Shown here: positions 9,449 to 19,013 of the stretch, piece after piece
Layout: every line of letters begins with the position of its first letter
Position numbering within the stretch: the first letter of the stretch is position 1
From: Neobacillus bataviensis
GTDB lineage: Bacteria > Bacillota > Bacilli > Bacillales_B > DSM-18226
Assembly: GCF_019969725.1 (NCBI RefSeq)
Contig: NZ_JAHXYW010000004.1
Coordinates: 62,001 to 126,000, forward strand
Direction: 5' to 3'
DNA length: 64,000 nt
The notes under the pieces: model-generated
What the model was told of the DNA's origin: nothing
The model's database searches: none
The model's input: only the letters and a program-made list of their open reading frames with translations
Program-made: the position numbers and the translations under genes

Positions 9449-10567
9449 ATGTCAGTAACACGTGGTCTTGAAGGGGTAGTGGCAACAACTTCCTCCATTA
9501 GTTCAATTATTGATGACACGCTAACATATGTTGGCTATGACATTGATGATTTAGCTAAAAATGCTAGCTTTGAAGAAGTTATTTATTTATTATGGCACCG
9601 CAAGCTTCCTAATGCCGAACAATTGGCTGAATTAAAACAGCAGCTTGCTGAAAACGCTGCACTTCCAAAAGAAGTAATCGAGCATTTTAAAATGTACCCA
9701 ATTCAAAAAGTACATCCAATGGCAGCCCTTCGTTCAGCAGTATCTTTATTAGGCTTATATGATGAGGAAGCAGATCTTATGGACACAGAAGCGAATTATC
9801 GAAAAGCTGTCCGCCTGCAAGCAAAAATGCCAGCAATTGTAACTACGTTTGCCCGCGTTCGAAAGGGTCTTGACCCAATCGCTCCAAGACAAGATTTAAG
9901 CTTTGCCGCAAATTTCCTTTATATGTTAACAGGCAATGTACCAGATGCAATTGCGGTAGAAGCAATTGACAAAGCATTGGTATTACATGCTGACCATGAA
10001 TTAAATGCATCTACATTCACAGCACGTGTATGTGTTGCTACATTATCGGACGTTTATTCAGGTGTAACCGCAGCCATTGGTGCTTTAAAAGGCCCTCTTC
10101 ACGGTGGTGCTAATGAAGCCGTAATGAAAATGCTTACAGAAATCGGTACATTGGAAAATGTTGAGCCATATGTACGCGGTAAGCTTGAAAACAAAGAAAA
10201 AATCATGGGCTTTGGCCACAGAGTATATCGTCAAGGCGATCCACGTGCCAAGCACTTAAAAGAAATGTCAAAGAAATTAACTGAGTTAACAGGCGAACCG
10301 CATTGGTACGATATGTCTGTTAAAATTGAAGGCATCGTTACAGGAGAAAAGAAACTTCCGCCTAACGTTGACTTCTATTCTGCATCTGTATATCACAGCT
10401 TAGGAATTGATCATGACTTAATGACGCCAATCTTTGCCGTAAGTCGTGTTTCCGGCTGGCTTGCACATATTTTAGAGCAATATGAAAACAATCGACTTAT
10501 CCGTCCTCGTGCTGAATACACAGGTCCTGGAATGCAGAAATATATTCCAATTGAACAAAGAGGATAA
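9449..10567 (+). CDS. citZ: Citrate synthase
   Basis: Condenses acetyl-CoA and oxaloacetate to citrate, entry to the TCA cycle. 372 residues from ATG 9449, the length of B. subtilis CitZ; an in-frame GTG at 9431 lies on the GAAGGAGAG ribosome site. Motifs: N-terminal GLEGVVATTSSIS, HADHELNASTFTARV and GPLHGGANEAV with catalytic histidines, and GFGHRVYRQGDPRAKHLKE. First gene of citZ-icd-mdh. The upstream region carries a promoter, a cre-like site and several palindromes, so strong catabolite and metabolite control is likely. Confidence 0.97.
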   Translation: MSVTRGLEGVVATTSSISSIIDDTLTYVGYDIDDLAKNASFEEVIYLLWHRKLPNAEQLAELKQQLAENAALPKEVIEHFKMYPIQKVHPMAALRSAVSLLGLYDEEADLMDTEANYRKAVRLQAKMPAIVTTFARVRKGLDPIAPRQDLSFAANFLYMLTGNVPDAIAVEAIDKALVLHADHELNASTFTARVCVATLSDVYSGVTAAIGALKGPLHGGANEAVMKMLTEIGTLENVEPYVRGKLENKEKIMGFGHRVYRQGDPRAKHLKEMSKKLTELTGEPHWYDMSVKIEGIVTGEKKLPPNVDFYSASVYHSLGIDHDLMTPIFAVSRVSGWLAHILEQYENNRLIRPRAEYTGPGMQKYIPIEQRG

Positions 10568-10606
10568 TATTTTTCATTTTTTTAAAAATTGTTGTAAAAT
10601 AGGAGA

Positions 10607-10673
10607 GTATGAAAAGGTTAGGGACCTTGGTTCTCTAACCTTTGATTCAGTCCAACATTTTTAGTTTTCATAC
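10607..10673 (+). other. Nested hairpin between citZ and icd
   Basis: GTATGAAAA (10607-10615) complements TTTTCATAC (10665-10673), and AAAGGTTAG (10613-10621) complements CTAACCTTT (10635-10643). The arms share three bases, so the two stems can stack into one bulged structure or compete. No U-run follows, so this is not a plain terminator; RNA processing or attenuation between citZ and icd is possible. Confidence 0.5.
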
Positions 10674-10694
10674 ATAATAGGAGGGAGAACATCT

Positions 10695-11963
10695 ATGCAA
10701 GGCGAAAAAATTACGGTAACAAATGGAGTATTAAATGTACCAAACAATCCAATTATCCCATTTATTGAGGGAGACGGTATTGGTCCTGATATCTGGGCTG
10801 CTTCCGAAAGAGTTTTAAATGCAGCTGTAGAAAAGGCTTATAAAGGCGAGCGCAAATTGGTATGGAAAGAAGTTCTAGCTGGAGAAAAAGCATTCAATCA
10901 AACTGGCGAATGGCTTCCACAAGAAACTTTAGATTTAATTAGTGAATACCTAATTGCTATCAAAGGACCACTTACAACTCCAGTTGGCGGAGGAATTCGT
11001 TCGTTAAACGTTGCTTTACGTCAAGAACTTGATTTGTTTGTGTGCTTACGTCCTGTAAGATGGTTTGAAGGCGTTCCTTCTCCAGTTAAGCGTCCACAAG
11101 ATACGGATATGGTAATCTTCCGTGAAAACACAGAAGATATTTATGCTGGTATCGAGTATGAAAAAGGAACTGAAGCAGTTAAAAAGGTAATTGATTTCCT
11201 TCAAAACGAAATGGGTGTAAATAAAATCAGATTCCCAGAAACTTCTGGTATCGGTATTAAACCTGTTTCTGAACAAGGTACAACACGTCTTGTTCGTGCT
11301 GCTATTAACTATGCTATTAAAGAAGGCCGTAAATCCGTTACACTCGTGCATAAAGGCAATATCATGAAATTCACTGAAGGCGCGTTTAAAAACTGGGGTT
11401 ATGAGCTAGCTGAAAAAGAATTCGGCGATAAGGTCTTTACATGGGCTCAATATGATCGCATTAAAGCTGAGCAAGGTTCAGATGCTGCTAACAAGGCCCA
11501 AGCTGATGCTGAAGCTGCAGGCAAAATCATTGTTAAAGATGCGATTGCTGATATCTTCTTACAACAAATCCTAACTCGTCCACGTGAGTTCGATGTTGTT
11601 GCAACAATGAACCTAAACGGTGACTTCATTTCTGATGCTCTTGCAGCACAAGTTGGTGGTATCGGTATTGCTCCTGGAGCTAACATCAACTATGAAACTG
11701 GACATGCCATTTTTGAAGCAACTCACGGTACTGCTCCAAAATACGCAGGTCTTGATAAAGTAAACCCTTCATCAGTTATTTTATCTGGTGTATTATTGCT
11801 TGAGCACTTGGGTTGGAACGAAGCGGCTACAATGGTCATTAAATCAGTTGAAAAAACCATTGCATCCAAAGTTGTTACTTATGACTTTGCCCGCTTAATG
11901 GAAGGTGCAACTGAAGTGAAAACTTCTGAGTTTGCTAATGAGCTAATCAAAAACATGGAGTAA
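10695..11963 (+). CDS. icd: Isocitrate dehydrogenase (NADP+)
   Basis: Oxidises isocitrate to 2-oxoglutarate with NADP. 422 residues; B. subtilis Icd has 423. Motifs: [14 protein letters not shown] at the N-terminus, [20 protein letters not shown] with the substrate serine, [15 protein letters not shown], and the C-terminal NADP region with [18 protein letters not shown] (Lys and Tyr after HGTAPKYAG are typical of the NADP type). ATG 10695 with AGGAGGGAG upstream. Middle gene of citZ-icd-mdh. Confidence 0.97.
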   Translation: MQGEKITVTNGVLNVPNNPIIPFIEGDGIGPDIWAASERVLNAAVEKAYKGERKLVWKEVLAGEKAFNQTGEWLPQETLDLISEYLIAIKGPLTTPVGGGIRSLNVALRQELDLFVCLRPVRWFEGVPSPVKRPQDTDMVIFRENTEDIYAGIEYEKGTEAVKKVIDFLQNEMGVNKIRFPETSGIGIKPVSEQGTTRLVRAAINYAIKEGRKSVTLVHKGNIMKFTEGAFKNWGYELAEKEFGDKVFTWAQYDRIKAEQGSDAANKAQADAEAAGKIIVKDAIADIFLQQILTRPREFDVVATMNLNGDFISDALAAQVGGIGIAPGANINYETGHAIFEATHGTAPKYAGLDKVNPSSVILSGVLLLEHLGWNEAATMVIKSVEKTIASKVVTYDFARLMEGATEVKTSEFANELIKNME

Positions 11964-11970
11964 TATTTTT

Positions 11971-11995
11971 AAAGGGCTGTTTTTAACAGCCCTTT
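11971..11995 (+). other. Perfect 11-bp hairpin between icd and mdh
   Basis: AAAGGGCTGTT (11971-11981), a TTT loop, and AACAGCCCTTT (11985-11995). GATTAAATTTTTTAA follows, a weak and delayed T-run, so partial termination or a stabilising 3' end for upstream transcripts is more likely than a full stop. Confidence 0.6.
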
Positions 11996-12031
11996 GATTA
12001 AATTTTTTAACGGAAAAAGGGGAGAGCTAAT

Positions 12032-12970
12032 ATGTCATTAAAGCGTAAAAAGGTTTCTGTAATCGGTGGCGGATTTACTGGTGCAACTACTGCATTTTTA
12101 CTTGCACAAAAAGAACTTGCTGACGTTGTTTTAGTTGATATCCCGCAAATGGAAAACCCAACAAAAGGTAAAGCATTAGATATGCTTGAAGCTAGTCCAG
12201 TTCAAGGCTTTGATGCAAATATCACAGGTACTTCCAACTATGAAGATACAAAGGATTCTGATATCGTTGTTATCACAGCAGGGATTGCTCGTAAACCAGG
12301 CATGAGCCGTGACGATTTAGTCCAAACCAACCAAAAAGTAATGAAAAGTGTAACACAGGAGATTGCAAAGTACTCTCCAAACTGCACAATTCTTGTATTA
12401 ACAAACCCGGTTGATGCAATGACGTATACCGTATTCAAAGAATCTGGCTTCTCTAAGAACCGTGTAATCGGTCAATCAGGTGTTCTTGACACAGCTCGTT
12501 TCCGTACATTTATATCACAAGAATTAAACCTTTCCGTAAAAGATATTACCGGCTTCGTTTTAGGCGGACATGGTGACGACATGGTTCCTCTTGTTCGTTA
12601 CTCTTATGCAGGCGGCATCCCGCTCGAAACTTTAATTCCGAAAGATCGTCTTGATTCAATCGTTGAGCGCACTCGTAAAGGCGGCGGCGAAATCGTAAAC
12701 CTTCTTGGAAACGGAAGCGCTTACTATGCTCCAGCAGCCTCCTTAGTGGAAATGTGTGAAGCGATTCTTAAAGACCAACGCCGCGTTCTTCCTTCAATCG
12801 CTTATCTTGAAGGCGAATATGGATACGATGGAATTTACCTTGGTGTTCCAACGATCCTAGGTGCTAACGGTATTGAAAAGGTAATCGAGCTTGAGTTAAC
12901 TGCAGACGAAAAAGCAGCATTAGACAAATCTGTTGATTCTGTTCGCAACGTAATGAACGTATTAGCTTAA
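12032..12970 (+). CDS. mdh: Malate dehydrogenase
   Basis: Interconverts malate and oxaloacetate with NAD. 312 residues of the LDH-like MDH type: Rossmann glycine motif [16 protein letters not shown], cofactor Asp in VVLVDIPQ, substrate-loop arginines in [32 protein letters not shown] and catalytic [14 protein letters not shown] 12032 with AAAAGGGGAGAG. Last gene of the citZ cluster; an intrinsic terminator follows. Confidence 0.97.
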   Translation: MSLKRKKVSVIGGGFTGATTAFLLAQKELADVVLVDIPQMENPTKGKALDMLEASPVQGFDANITGTSNYEDTKDSDIVVITAGIARKPGMSRDDLVQTNQKVMKSVTQEIAKYSPNCTILVLTNPVDAMTYTVFKESGFSKNRVIGQSGVLDTARFRTFISQELNLSVKDITGFVLGGHGDDMVPLVRYSYAGGIPLETLIPKDRLDSIVERTRKGGGEIVNLLGNGSAYYAPAASLVEMCEAILKDQRRVLPSIAYLEGEYGYDGIYLGVPTILGANGIEKVIELELTADEKAALDKSVDSVRNVMNVLA

Positions 12971-12982
12971 TAGATTGTTTTT

Positions 12983-13016
12983 AAATTCGGGGTTATGGGG
13001 ACCCCGAATTTTCTCT
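12983..13016 (+). terminator. Intrinsic terminator of the citZ-icd-mdh unit
   Basis: AAATTCGGGGT (12983-12993) pairs with ACCCCGAATTT (13001-13011) around a 7-base loop, then TTCTC. The T-run is short. Confidence 0.7.
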
Positions 13017-13057
13017 ATATTTTTTTGGAATCGCTTACAAAGGGGTGTGTTTTTTAG

Positions 13058-13534
13058 ATGCTTTTAGGGAAAAAAAGAAAACTAGGGAGAAGAATTGAAG
13101 AAATAACCGTTGGGGAAAAGTTAACTTTAACTGAGAAGATTGAGGATAAAGATCTGCTTCTCTATTTAGGCTTAACAGATGATGCCAACCCGCTTTATAT
13201 TCAACATGACTACGCATCGCAAACACCATTTGAAAAACCAATTGTACCAAGTATTATGCTGACCGGCATGATTACTTCGGCCATTTCAAAATATTTACCT
13301 GGGCCGGGGAGCCATATTTTAAGCCAAAATCTTGATTTCCCAAAGCCTGTTTACCATTACGGAACCGTCGAGTTTTTATTCGAAATCATTAATGTGGACA
13401 GTGATGACCATACTGTTTTAATTCAGGTGGCAGCTGTCAACGAAAAAAATGAAACCGTCATAAACGGTACGGTGAAAGTATGCCCTCCACATCGGTTGCA
13501 GGAAATTCATGGCACGGCGTTGGATAATTTTTAA
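13058..13534 (+). CDS. MaoC-like hotdog-fold hydratase
   Basis: 158 residues. The core resembles MaoC/(R)-specific enoyl-CoA hydratase proteins: DKDLLLYLGLTDDANPLYIQHDYA carries the Asp-x(4)-His-like hydratase signature region, followed by KPIVPSIMLTGMITSAISKYLPGPGS and a C-terminal strand. An acyl-CoA or acyl-thioester hydratase role is inferred; the substrate is unknown. ATG 13058 follows AAAGGGGTGTG. A MaoC-like gene after mdh is common in Bacillaceae outside B. subtilis. The 52-bp repeat array begins 16 bp after its stop. Confidence 0.8.
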   Translation: MLLGKKRKLGRRIEEITVGEKLTLTEKIEDKDLLLYLGLTDDANPLYIQHDYASQTPFEKPIVPSIMLTGMITSAISKYLPGPGSHILSQNLDFPKPVYHYGTVEFLFEIINVDSDDHTVLIQVAAVNEKNETVINGTVKVCPPHRLQEIHGTALDNF

Positions 13535-13550
13535 GAAACGGGCTCTTGAG

Positions 13551-13861
13551 TGTTCATGAGGACTAAGATTGGTGAGATGAATCCGAATCTGTCCTCATGG
13601 AGTGTTCATGAGGACAAAGATCGGTAAGAAGAAGCCGAACCTGTCCTCATGGAGTGTTCATGAAGATAAAAATCGGTAAGGTGGATCCGAACCTGTCTTC
13701 ATGGAGCGTTCATGAGGACAAAGATCGGTAAGGTGCATCCGAACCTGAATTCATGGAGCGTTCATGAGGACAAAGATCGGTAAGAAGAAGCCGAAACCTG
13801 TCTTCATGGAGCGTTCATGAGAACATAGATCGGGAAGAAGAAGCCGAACCTGTCCTCATAA
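13551..13861. repeat. Six tandem 52-bp hairpin repeats
   Basis: Units start at 13551, 13603, 13655, 13707, 13759 and 13812 (52 bp; the fifth is 53). Each runs GTTCATGAGGACA, then AGATCGGTAAG, a variable middle, CCGAACC and TGTCCTCATGGAG. Within a unit CATGAGGACA pairs with TGTCCTCATG and TCGG with CCGA. Unit 3 changes both arms together (CATGAAGA with TCTTCATG), a compensating change; units 1, 5 and 6 keep most pairs; unit 4 has lost the outer stem. Two middle variants occur (AAGAAGCC in 2, 5, 6; GGTGGATCC-like in 1, 3, 4). The array fills the 357-bp gap between convergent genes, with no coding capacity I would accept. Confidence 0.9.
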
Positions 13862-13891
13862 ATCTTTCAATAGGCCATAATAGGAAAATAA

Positions 13892-14821
13892 TTATTCGCT
13901 TACATAGTAAGAATACTTACCATGCCCAATCCTTTTAAACTTCTTGGTCAATAACCTATTAATTTTCTTCTTTGACACTGCTCCCCCACACCACTCAAAA
14001 ACACAATTCGTTGTAATTCTCTTAACCGGAAACAAAAGTTTTATTTCCTGGACACACCGTAAAACAGCAGAATCAACCTCTTCCTCGGATCCACAATCAT
14101 TACAGAACATTTTCCCGCTTGAGCCTGAACCTGACCCTATAATTGAAACCTTAAATGAATTGCAGATTCTACAAGTAAGCCCCTTCCGCATTTTTTCAAA
14201 AGAATATGCGGGCAGCACTGTATACGGGGATTCAACCTGATGCAAAGAAACCAGTTTCTCCGCCAGCATTTTATGCCTGTTAGATAGTTTTGACGGCAGG
14301 GAATTAAATTTTTTCATGAACTTTTTTAATTGTGTTGGATGAATAATAGGCTCGTTAGGGGGCGATTGATATAAGGTGAACTCGGGGTTGATAAATACAA
14401 CGTAGCCCTTAATGGGGATATTATATCCCATGTTTTGAAGTAATTGACGGAGCAGTAAAGTATTCTTATTCAGCTGATCTAGTGAATTCTGATATTCCTT
14501 CCCAGAAAATGATACCAACTTATTAGTTTTGAAAATAAGATCGTATTCATAATTTTTTACCTCAAATAGATGGATTGTTTCTTGAAAAAGGATTACTGTA
14601 TCATTTTGGAAACTAGTATTACCTGTCTTAAGCAGCAAATCATTTAAAATATAGCATTCATTCTGAAGCTGCTCTGTTAATAAATCAAACTGAACTTCCC
14701 CTTCATAGCCTTTCTTAAGGTTGAAATAGTGCTTTTTTTCATCTGCGGTTAATTCCATTCTTGTGTTTAAAATTCTTAATATTTTTAACTCCCTTGATGC
14801 AATGCGAGGTTTAAAAGCCAT
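13892..14821 (-). CDS. NERD-domain (nuclease-related) protein with zinc-ribbon motif
   Basis: 309 residues. A NERD domain, of the PD-(D/E)XK nuclease-like kind, spans about residues 30-150: KGYEGEVQFD (Glu), TSFQNDTVILFQETIHLFEVKNYE (Asp, and Glu-x-Lys of EVKN). A four-cysteine zinc-ribbon-like motif follows (CRIC about 210-213 and CNDC about 233-236), then a basic C-terminal helix rich in Lys and Arg that could bind nucleic acid. The second ATG of an ATGATG pair (14821) is chosen because AGGAAG lies six bases upstream. Function unknown; DNA processing is inferred from the fold. It faces the 52-bp repeat array with its 3' end. A second NERD gene lies at 43888-44865. Confidence 0.8.
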   Translation of the reverse strand: MAFKPRIASRELKILRILNTRMELTADEKKHYFNLKKGYEGEVQFDLLTEQLQNECYILNDLLLKTGNTSFQNDTVILFQETIHLFEVKNYEYDLIFKTNKLVSFSGKEYQNSLDQLNKNTLLLRQLLQNMGYNIPIKGYVVFINPEFTLYQSPPNEPIIHPTQLKKFMKKFNSLPSKLSNRHKMLAEKLVSLHQVESPYTVLPAYSFEKMRKGLTCRICNSFKVSIIGSGSGSSGKMFCNDCGSEEEVDSAVLRCVQEIKLLFPVKRITTNCVFEWCGGAVSKKKINRLLTKKFKRIGHGKYSYYVSE

Positions 14822-14974
14822 CATCCACTTCCTTTCTATTTTCAACCTTAATTTTACAAAAAAATATATCTGCGACCGAGCGACAAAAACGACTAATTTG
14901 TTAACTTTTCCACTTGGATTATTTTCTCAAATAATAGGAAAGATAAAAACAAATCATGGAAGGAAATGGTGAGT

Positions 14975-15103
14975 ATGTGGAAAGCTGTAGTCGATTATCT
15001 TCCTGACTGGAAAGTTTTTATCCAAGCCTTCATCACCTTCTTTATCCCATTTACAATTTCACGATTGCTTAGATGGATACGTTCTTCTAAGGAGAGGTAT
15101 TAA
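14975..15103 (+). CDS. Small membrane ORF upstream of the ger operon
   Basis: 42 codons from ATG 14975 (GTG at 14969 is an in-frame alternative), with GGAAGGAAATGG before it, ending two bases before the gerA-family start. The product [19 protein letters not shown]... has one hydrophobic segment (about residues 13-30, [14 protein letters not shown]) and a basic C-terminus ([13 protein letters not shown]), the look of a single-pass small membrane protein. Small extra genes are known in some ger operons, so a part in the germinant receptor is possible. No homologue is recognised. Confidence 0.6.
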   Translation: MWKAVVDYLPDWKVFIQAFITFFIPFTISRLLRWIRSSKERY

Positions 15104-15104
15104 A

Positions 15105-16658
15105 TTGAAACGACGGAAGATCGAGATAAAGCTGTCCCAACAACAACAACAACAGACCAGTCAAATTGAAAAGCGGCCCGAGTCTTCTACAGTTCCATTT
15201 ACAGGTAATATCACTATTGATTTAGACCAAATCAGGAAAGAACTCGGTCATAACTCTGACGTGATTTTTCGCGAGTTTTATTTAGGAAACACAGGAATTC
15301 GAGCGGCCATTATTTTCCTTTATGGGCTAACAGACAAAGAGATCATCAACAAATACATTTTAAAATCACTTATGGCCAATTTTCCAGAAAGACATAACCA
15401 CCGAGAAGTCAGTCTAAAAGAATTTATTACAAATCAAGCTCTTTCTATTAGTGACTTAACAGAAGTTAATAATTTGCATGATACGGTATCTAAAATATTA
15501 ACAGGTAATACAGCACTTTTAGTCGATGGCATACAGGAAGTCATCATTCTCGGCACGACAAAAGCGAAAGCGCGCAATATCGAAGAGCCTGTTTCAGAGG
15601 CTTTGGTTCGAGGTCCAAGGATTGGGTTTACAGAAACGTTAAGCGATAATACGGCCATTTTACGACAGCATGGATGTAATCACAATTTATCTATTATTCA
15701 AATTCAAGTCGGTGAAAGATCTAAAAAGGAACTTGTTATTGCTTTTATAAATGACATTGCAGACCCAGCATTGGTCGACGAGGTTAAAAAAAGAATTAAG
15801 ACAATTAATATCGATGATCTGCCGGAATCAGGCTATGTGGAGCAGCTAATCGAGGATAATTACCTCAGCCCATTTCCTCAGGTGCAGAATACGGAGCGTC
15901 CAGACAGGGTTTTCAGTGCTTTGATGGAAGGCAGAATCGCGATTTTATTAGATGGATCACCTTTTGCTTTGATTGTCCCAGTTACCTTTAGCATGCTGCT
16001 GCAATCACCAGAGGACTATTATGAACGCTGGATTCCTGGCTCACTAATCCGCCTCTTGCGCTTTTTAGCTGCCTTTTTATCTCTTTTTGCACCTTCGATG
16101 TATATTGCTTTCATCTCGTTTCATCCAGGATTAATACCGACCAAGTTAGCATTATCTATTATTTCATCAAGGGAAGGCGTTCCTTTTCCAGCGTTGATAG
16201 AGGCACTAATTATGGAAATATCGATTGAAATATTGCGGGAAGCAGGTCTCCGCCTGCCCAAACCGATTGGACCTGCAATGGGGATTGTCGGCGGATTAAT
16301 CATTGGGGAAGCTGCAGTACAAGCTGGGATTATTAGTCCCATTATGGTAATTGTGGTGTCCTTAACCGCCATTTCCTCCTTTGCAATCCCACAATATAGT
16401 GCCGGAATCACGTTAAGAATTCTTCGTTTTGTAGCGATGTTCTGTGCTGCAGTGTTTGGTTTGTATGGAATTATTTTGTTTTTCCTCATACTTTGCAGTC
16501 ACTTGGTGAAATTGAAAAGTTTTGGAGTTCCATATGTCAGTCCAGCCGTTCCTTATCGAATAAGTGACTGGAAGGATTTTATCTTAAGAATGCCGCTATC
16601 AATGATGAAACGCCGTCCGAAAATGCTGGACACAAAGGATTCCATTCGTAAAGGGTGA
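15105..16658 (+). CDS. Spore germination protein, GerA family (A subunit)
   Basis: A subunit of a spore inner-membrane germinant receptor. 517 residues: a soluble N-terminal half with a Gln run (QQQQQQ, residues 11-16), [53 protein letters not shown], and [25 protein letters not shown], then a membrane half with about five segments, including [23 protein letters not shown]. These are standard GerAA/GerBA/GerKA motifs. TTG 15105 follows AAGGAGAGGT. First full gene of an A-B-C receptor operon lying between mdh and phoP, where B. subtilis has none. The germinant cannot be predicted. Confidence 0.93.
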   Translation: MKRRKIEIKLSQQQQQQTSQIEKRPESSTVPFTGNITIDLDQIRKELGHNSDVIFREFYLGNTGIRAAIIFLYGLTDKEIINKYILKSLMANFPERHNHREVSLKEFITNQALSISDLTEVNNLHDTVSKILTGNTALLVDGIQEVIILGTTKAKARNIEEPVSEALVRGPRIGFTETLSDNTAILRQHGCNHNLSIIQIQVGERSKKELVIAFINDIADPALVDEVKKRIKTINIDDLPESGYVEQLIEDNYLSPFPQVQNTERPDRVFSALMEGRIAILLDGSPFALIVPVTFSMLLQSPEDYYERWIPGSLIRLLRFLAAFLSLFAPSMYIAFISFHPGLIPTKLALSIISSREGVPFPALIEALIMEISIEILREAGLRLPKPIGPAMGIVGGLIIGEAAVQAGIISPIMVIVVSLTAISSFAIPQYSAGITLRILRFVAMFCAAVFGLYGIILFFLILCSHLVKLKSFGVPYVSPAVPYRISDWKDFILRMPLSMMKRRPKMLDTKDSIRKG

Positions 16659-16690
16659 ACTGACTTTAAAAAAAGGGGGATGAACCAGCG

Positions 16691-17782
16691 ATGAAAGTAA
16701 GTCATAAGGACCGTATTACAACGCCTCAAGCAGTAATTGTCCTGATCAATTATATTCTTGCAGCTGGAATCCTCACCCTTCCACGAACTTCTGTAGAAAA
16801 GGTGAAAACACCTGATGTCTGGTTGTCAGTCATCATCGGCGGTTTGATCGCAATAATTGCAGGTATAATCATGGTCAAATTGAGCCAGCAATTTCCTGAA
16901 AAAACCATCTATCAATACAGTCAAGTGTTGCTAGGAAAATGGTTAGGAGGCATGCTCAGCTTGCTAATTGTAGGTTACTTCTTTACCCTTGCAGCCTATG
17001 AAGTTAGAGCGCTGGCTGAGGTAACAGGTTTTTTTTTGCTGGAAGGCACCCCGATCTGGGCCATCATAATGCCGTTTATGTGGGTAGGACTTTATTTAGT
17101 CTTGGACGGAATAAACCCGATTGCCCGTCTGTTTGAAATCATTTTTCCAATCACAGTAGTTATCTTTTTGCTGGTAACCTTTATGGGATTCGAAATATTT
17201 GAGATAGATAATGTACGGCCCGTCTTAGGGTTAGGACTAATTCCTGTGTTAAAAGGTATAAAAACAACGGTTCTAGCATTTTTAGGACCGGAAATTATGT
17301 TGATCCTAACAGCATTTATGCAAAAACCGAATAAAGCCACGAAGGTTATTCTCGTTGGAATTGTTATTCCTATGATTTTTTACATTATAACCGTAATTAT
17401 GGTCATCGGAGCATTATCAATTGATGGAGTCGTTTTGAGAACATGGCCCACGCTAGACCTCATTAGGAGCTTTGAAATCCAAGGATTGATTTTTGAACGC
17501 TTTGAATCGTTGTTATTAGTTATTTGGATTATGCAAATATTTTCCACCTTTACGATCACGTATTATGCTGCTTCCCTGGGTTTGTCCCAAATTTTTAAAA
17601 AGAAGATGAATCCATTTATATACGGTTTGTTATTCATTATTTATGTCATAGCTTTAATTCCCAAAAATATAAACGACCTTTTCAAATTTGGAGATTTAAT
17701 TGGAAATGCTGCGTTGGTGTTATTTGGTGTAATTCCACTGCTATTATTGTTAATTTCGAAAGTGAAGGGTGGGAAAACATGA
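16691..17782 (+). CDS. Spore germination protein, GerB family (B subunit, permease-like)
   Basis: 363 residues with about ten transmembrane segments, related to single-component amino acid permeases (APC superfamily); the B subunit holds the germinant-binding site in characterised receptors. Starts MKVSHKDRITTPQAVIVLINYILAAGILTLPR, typical of the family, and ends in hydrophobic VLFGVIPLLLLLISKVKGG. ATG 16691 after AAAAAAGGGGGATG. The stop overlaps the next gene by four bases (ATGA). Confidence 0.93.
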   Translation: MKVSHKDRITTPQAVIVLINYILAAGILTLPRTSVEKVKTPDVWLSVIIGGLIAIIAGIIMVKLSQQFPEKTIYQYSQVLLGKWLGGMLSLLIVGYFFTLAAYEVRALAEVTGFFLLEGTPIWAIIMPFMWVGLYLVLDGINPIARLFEIIFPITVVIFLLVTFMGFEIFEIDNVRPVLGLGLIPVLKGIKTTVLAFLGPEIMLILTAFMQKPNKATKVILVGIVIPMIFYIITVIMVIGALSIDGVVLRTWPTLDLIRSFEIQGLIFERFESLLLVIWIMQIFSTFTITYYAASLGLSQIFKKKMNPFIYGLLFIIYVIALIPKNINDLFKFGDLIGNAALVLFGVIPLLLLLISKVKGGKT

Positions 17783-18984
17783 AACGAAGAAATTTTTTTC
17801 GGCATCTTAAATGTTCCCTAGTCCTTTTGCTCCTGCTGCAGCTTACGGGATGCTGGAGTAGTAAAGAAATTGAAGAATTGGGTCTTGTTGCAGGTACAGC
17901 ACTGGATTTAGAAAAAAAGGCAGACTTAAGTGAAGAAATTGAGGGACAGGAGGAAAGGTATCCTAATAGGGTTATGATTACGATAACAAACCAATTAATA
18001 ACCTCCCAGACAACGGAGAGTGGGAAAAAAACAGGTGCCCCGCAGCAAAAATCTTTCAAAAATGTATCGGAAACAGGGGATTCCATTCTTCCTATATTAC
18101 GTAAGATGATTTTGAAGATTGATAAACGTGCTTTTGCTCAACATTCAAAAGTGATTGTCATTGGAGAGGATCTTACACGTACTTTGAATCTACAACAGAT
18201 TTTGGATTTTTTTCTTAGAGAACAAGAGATGCGGTTAAGCGGTCTAATACTTATTGCTAAAAACAACGCTAAAAAAACTTTGGAATCGCAAGAAACCACT
18301 GTTATTCCAGCCTTTCATCTTTTTCAGATTACAAAAAGTCAAGAAAGAACCACGAAGATTTTGCCTCCCTTATCACTGGCTAAAGTAATGGGTAAGTTGC
18401 ATTCTGGATCCAGTTTTCTTGTACAGACTGTGGTATCAGAGAATAGTGAAGTCAAATTTGCAGGAGCGGCTGTAATAAAAGGCAAGACAAAAAAACTGCT
18501 CGGTTTTTTGAATGAAAAAGAATTAGAGGGCTTAGCATGGCTAACAGGTAAAGGAAAAGGCGGGGTTGTGAAGAGCTTTGATGAAGAGACCAGCCAGCCG
18601 ATTATTTACGAGATAAAATCAATGAAAAGTAAAATTCAGCCTCGGATTGTGAATAATAACATTTCATTTGATGTAAAGATTGAATCTGAAGGAAGTATTG
18701 CTGAGCATTGGGTTCCTTCAGGAAAACCCTTTGAAAATGAATTTCTAAAAAAAGCGGAAAAAACGACAGAAAAAGAAGTGGAGCGTTTAGTTAAAAATAT
18801 ATTAGTCAAAACCCAACAAAACTATAAGGTTGATATAGCAGAGTTAGGAAACAGATTGAGAATTGAATATCCCCGAGTTTGGGAGAAGGTTAAGAAAGAT
18901 TGGGATCACACGTTTAGTAAGATTCCTATCAAGTACAATGTAAATCTAACCGTAAAGGATTATGGGACCAGTGGGTCAAATTAG
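17779..18984 (+). CDS. Spore germination protein, GerC family lipoprotein (C subunit)
   Basis: 401 residues with a lipoprotein signal: basic MKRRNFFRHLK, a hydrophobic stretch SLVLLLLLQ, and the lipobox LTGC, so Cys-25 or nearby is diacylated and the protein sits on the outer face of the inner spore membrane. After it comes WSSKEIEELGLVAGTALD, shared by GerAC/GerBC/GerKC. ATG 17779 overlaps gerB. The operon ends with a terminator at 19014. Forespore (SigG) expression is expected, but I found no convincing SigG promoter upstream. Confidence 0.93.
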   Translation: MKRRNFFRHLKCSLVLLLLLQLTGCWSSKEIEELGLVAGTALDLEKKADLSEEIEGQEERYPNRVMITITNQLITSQTTESGKKTGAPQQKSFKNVSETGDSILPILRKMILKIDKRAFAQHSKVIVIGEDLTRTLNLQQILDFFLREQEMRLSGLILIAKNNAKKTLESQETTVIPAFHLFQITKSQERTTKILPPLSLAKVMGKLHSGSSFLVQTVVSENSEVKFAGAAVIKGKTKKLLGFLNEKELEGLAWLTGKGKGGVVKSFDEETSQPIIYEIKSMKSKIQPRIVNNNISFDVKIESEGSIAEHWVPSGKPFENEFLKKAEKTTEKEVERLVKNILVKTQQNYKVDIAELGNRLRIEYPRVWEKVKKDWDHTFSKIPIKYNVNLTVKDYGTSGSN

Positions 18985-19013
18985 CTTTTCAGCAATAATA
19001 AAATAATTAAATG

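Noticed and set aside
13551..13861. 52-bp array as a CRISPR or coding repeat
   Set aside because: There are no unique spacers, the units are fully tandem, and frames contain stops.
14969..14980. SigG promoter for the ger operon
   Set aside because: No -35/-10 pair close to the SigG pattern could be placed with confidence upstream of 14969.
13535..19013. Prophage, ICE or IS element in the accessory block
   Set aside because: No transposase, integrase, phage structural gene or terminal repeats were found.
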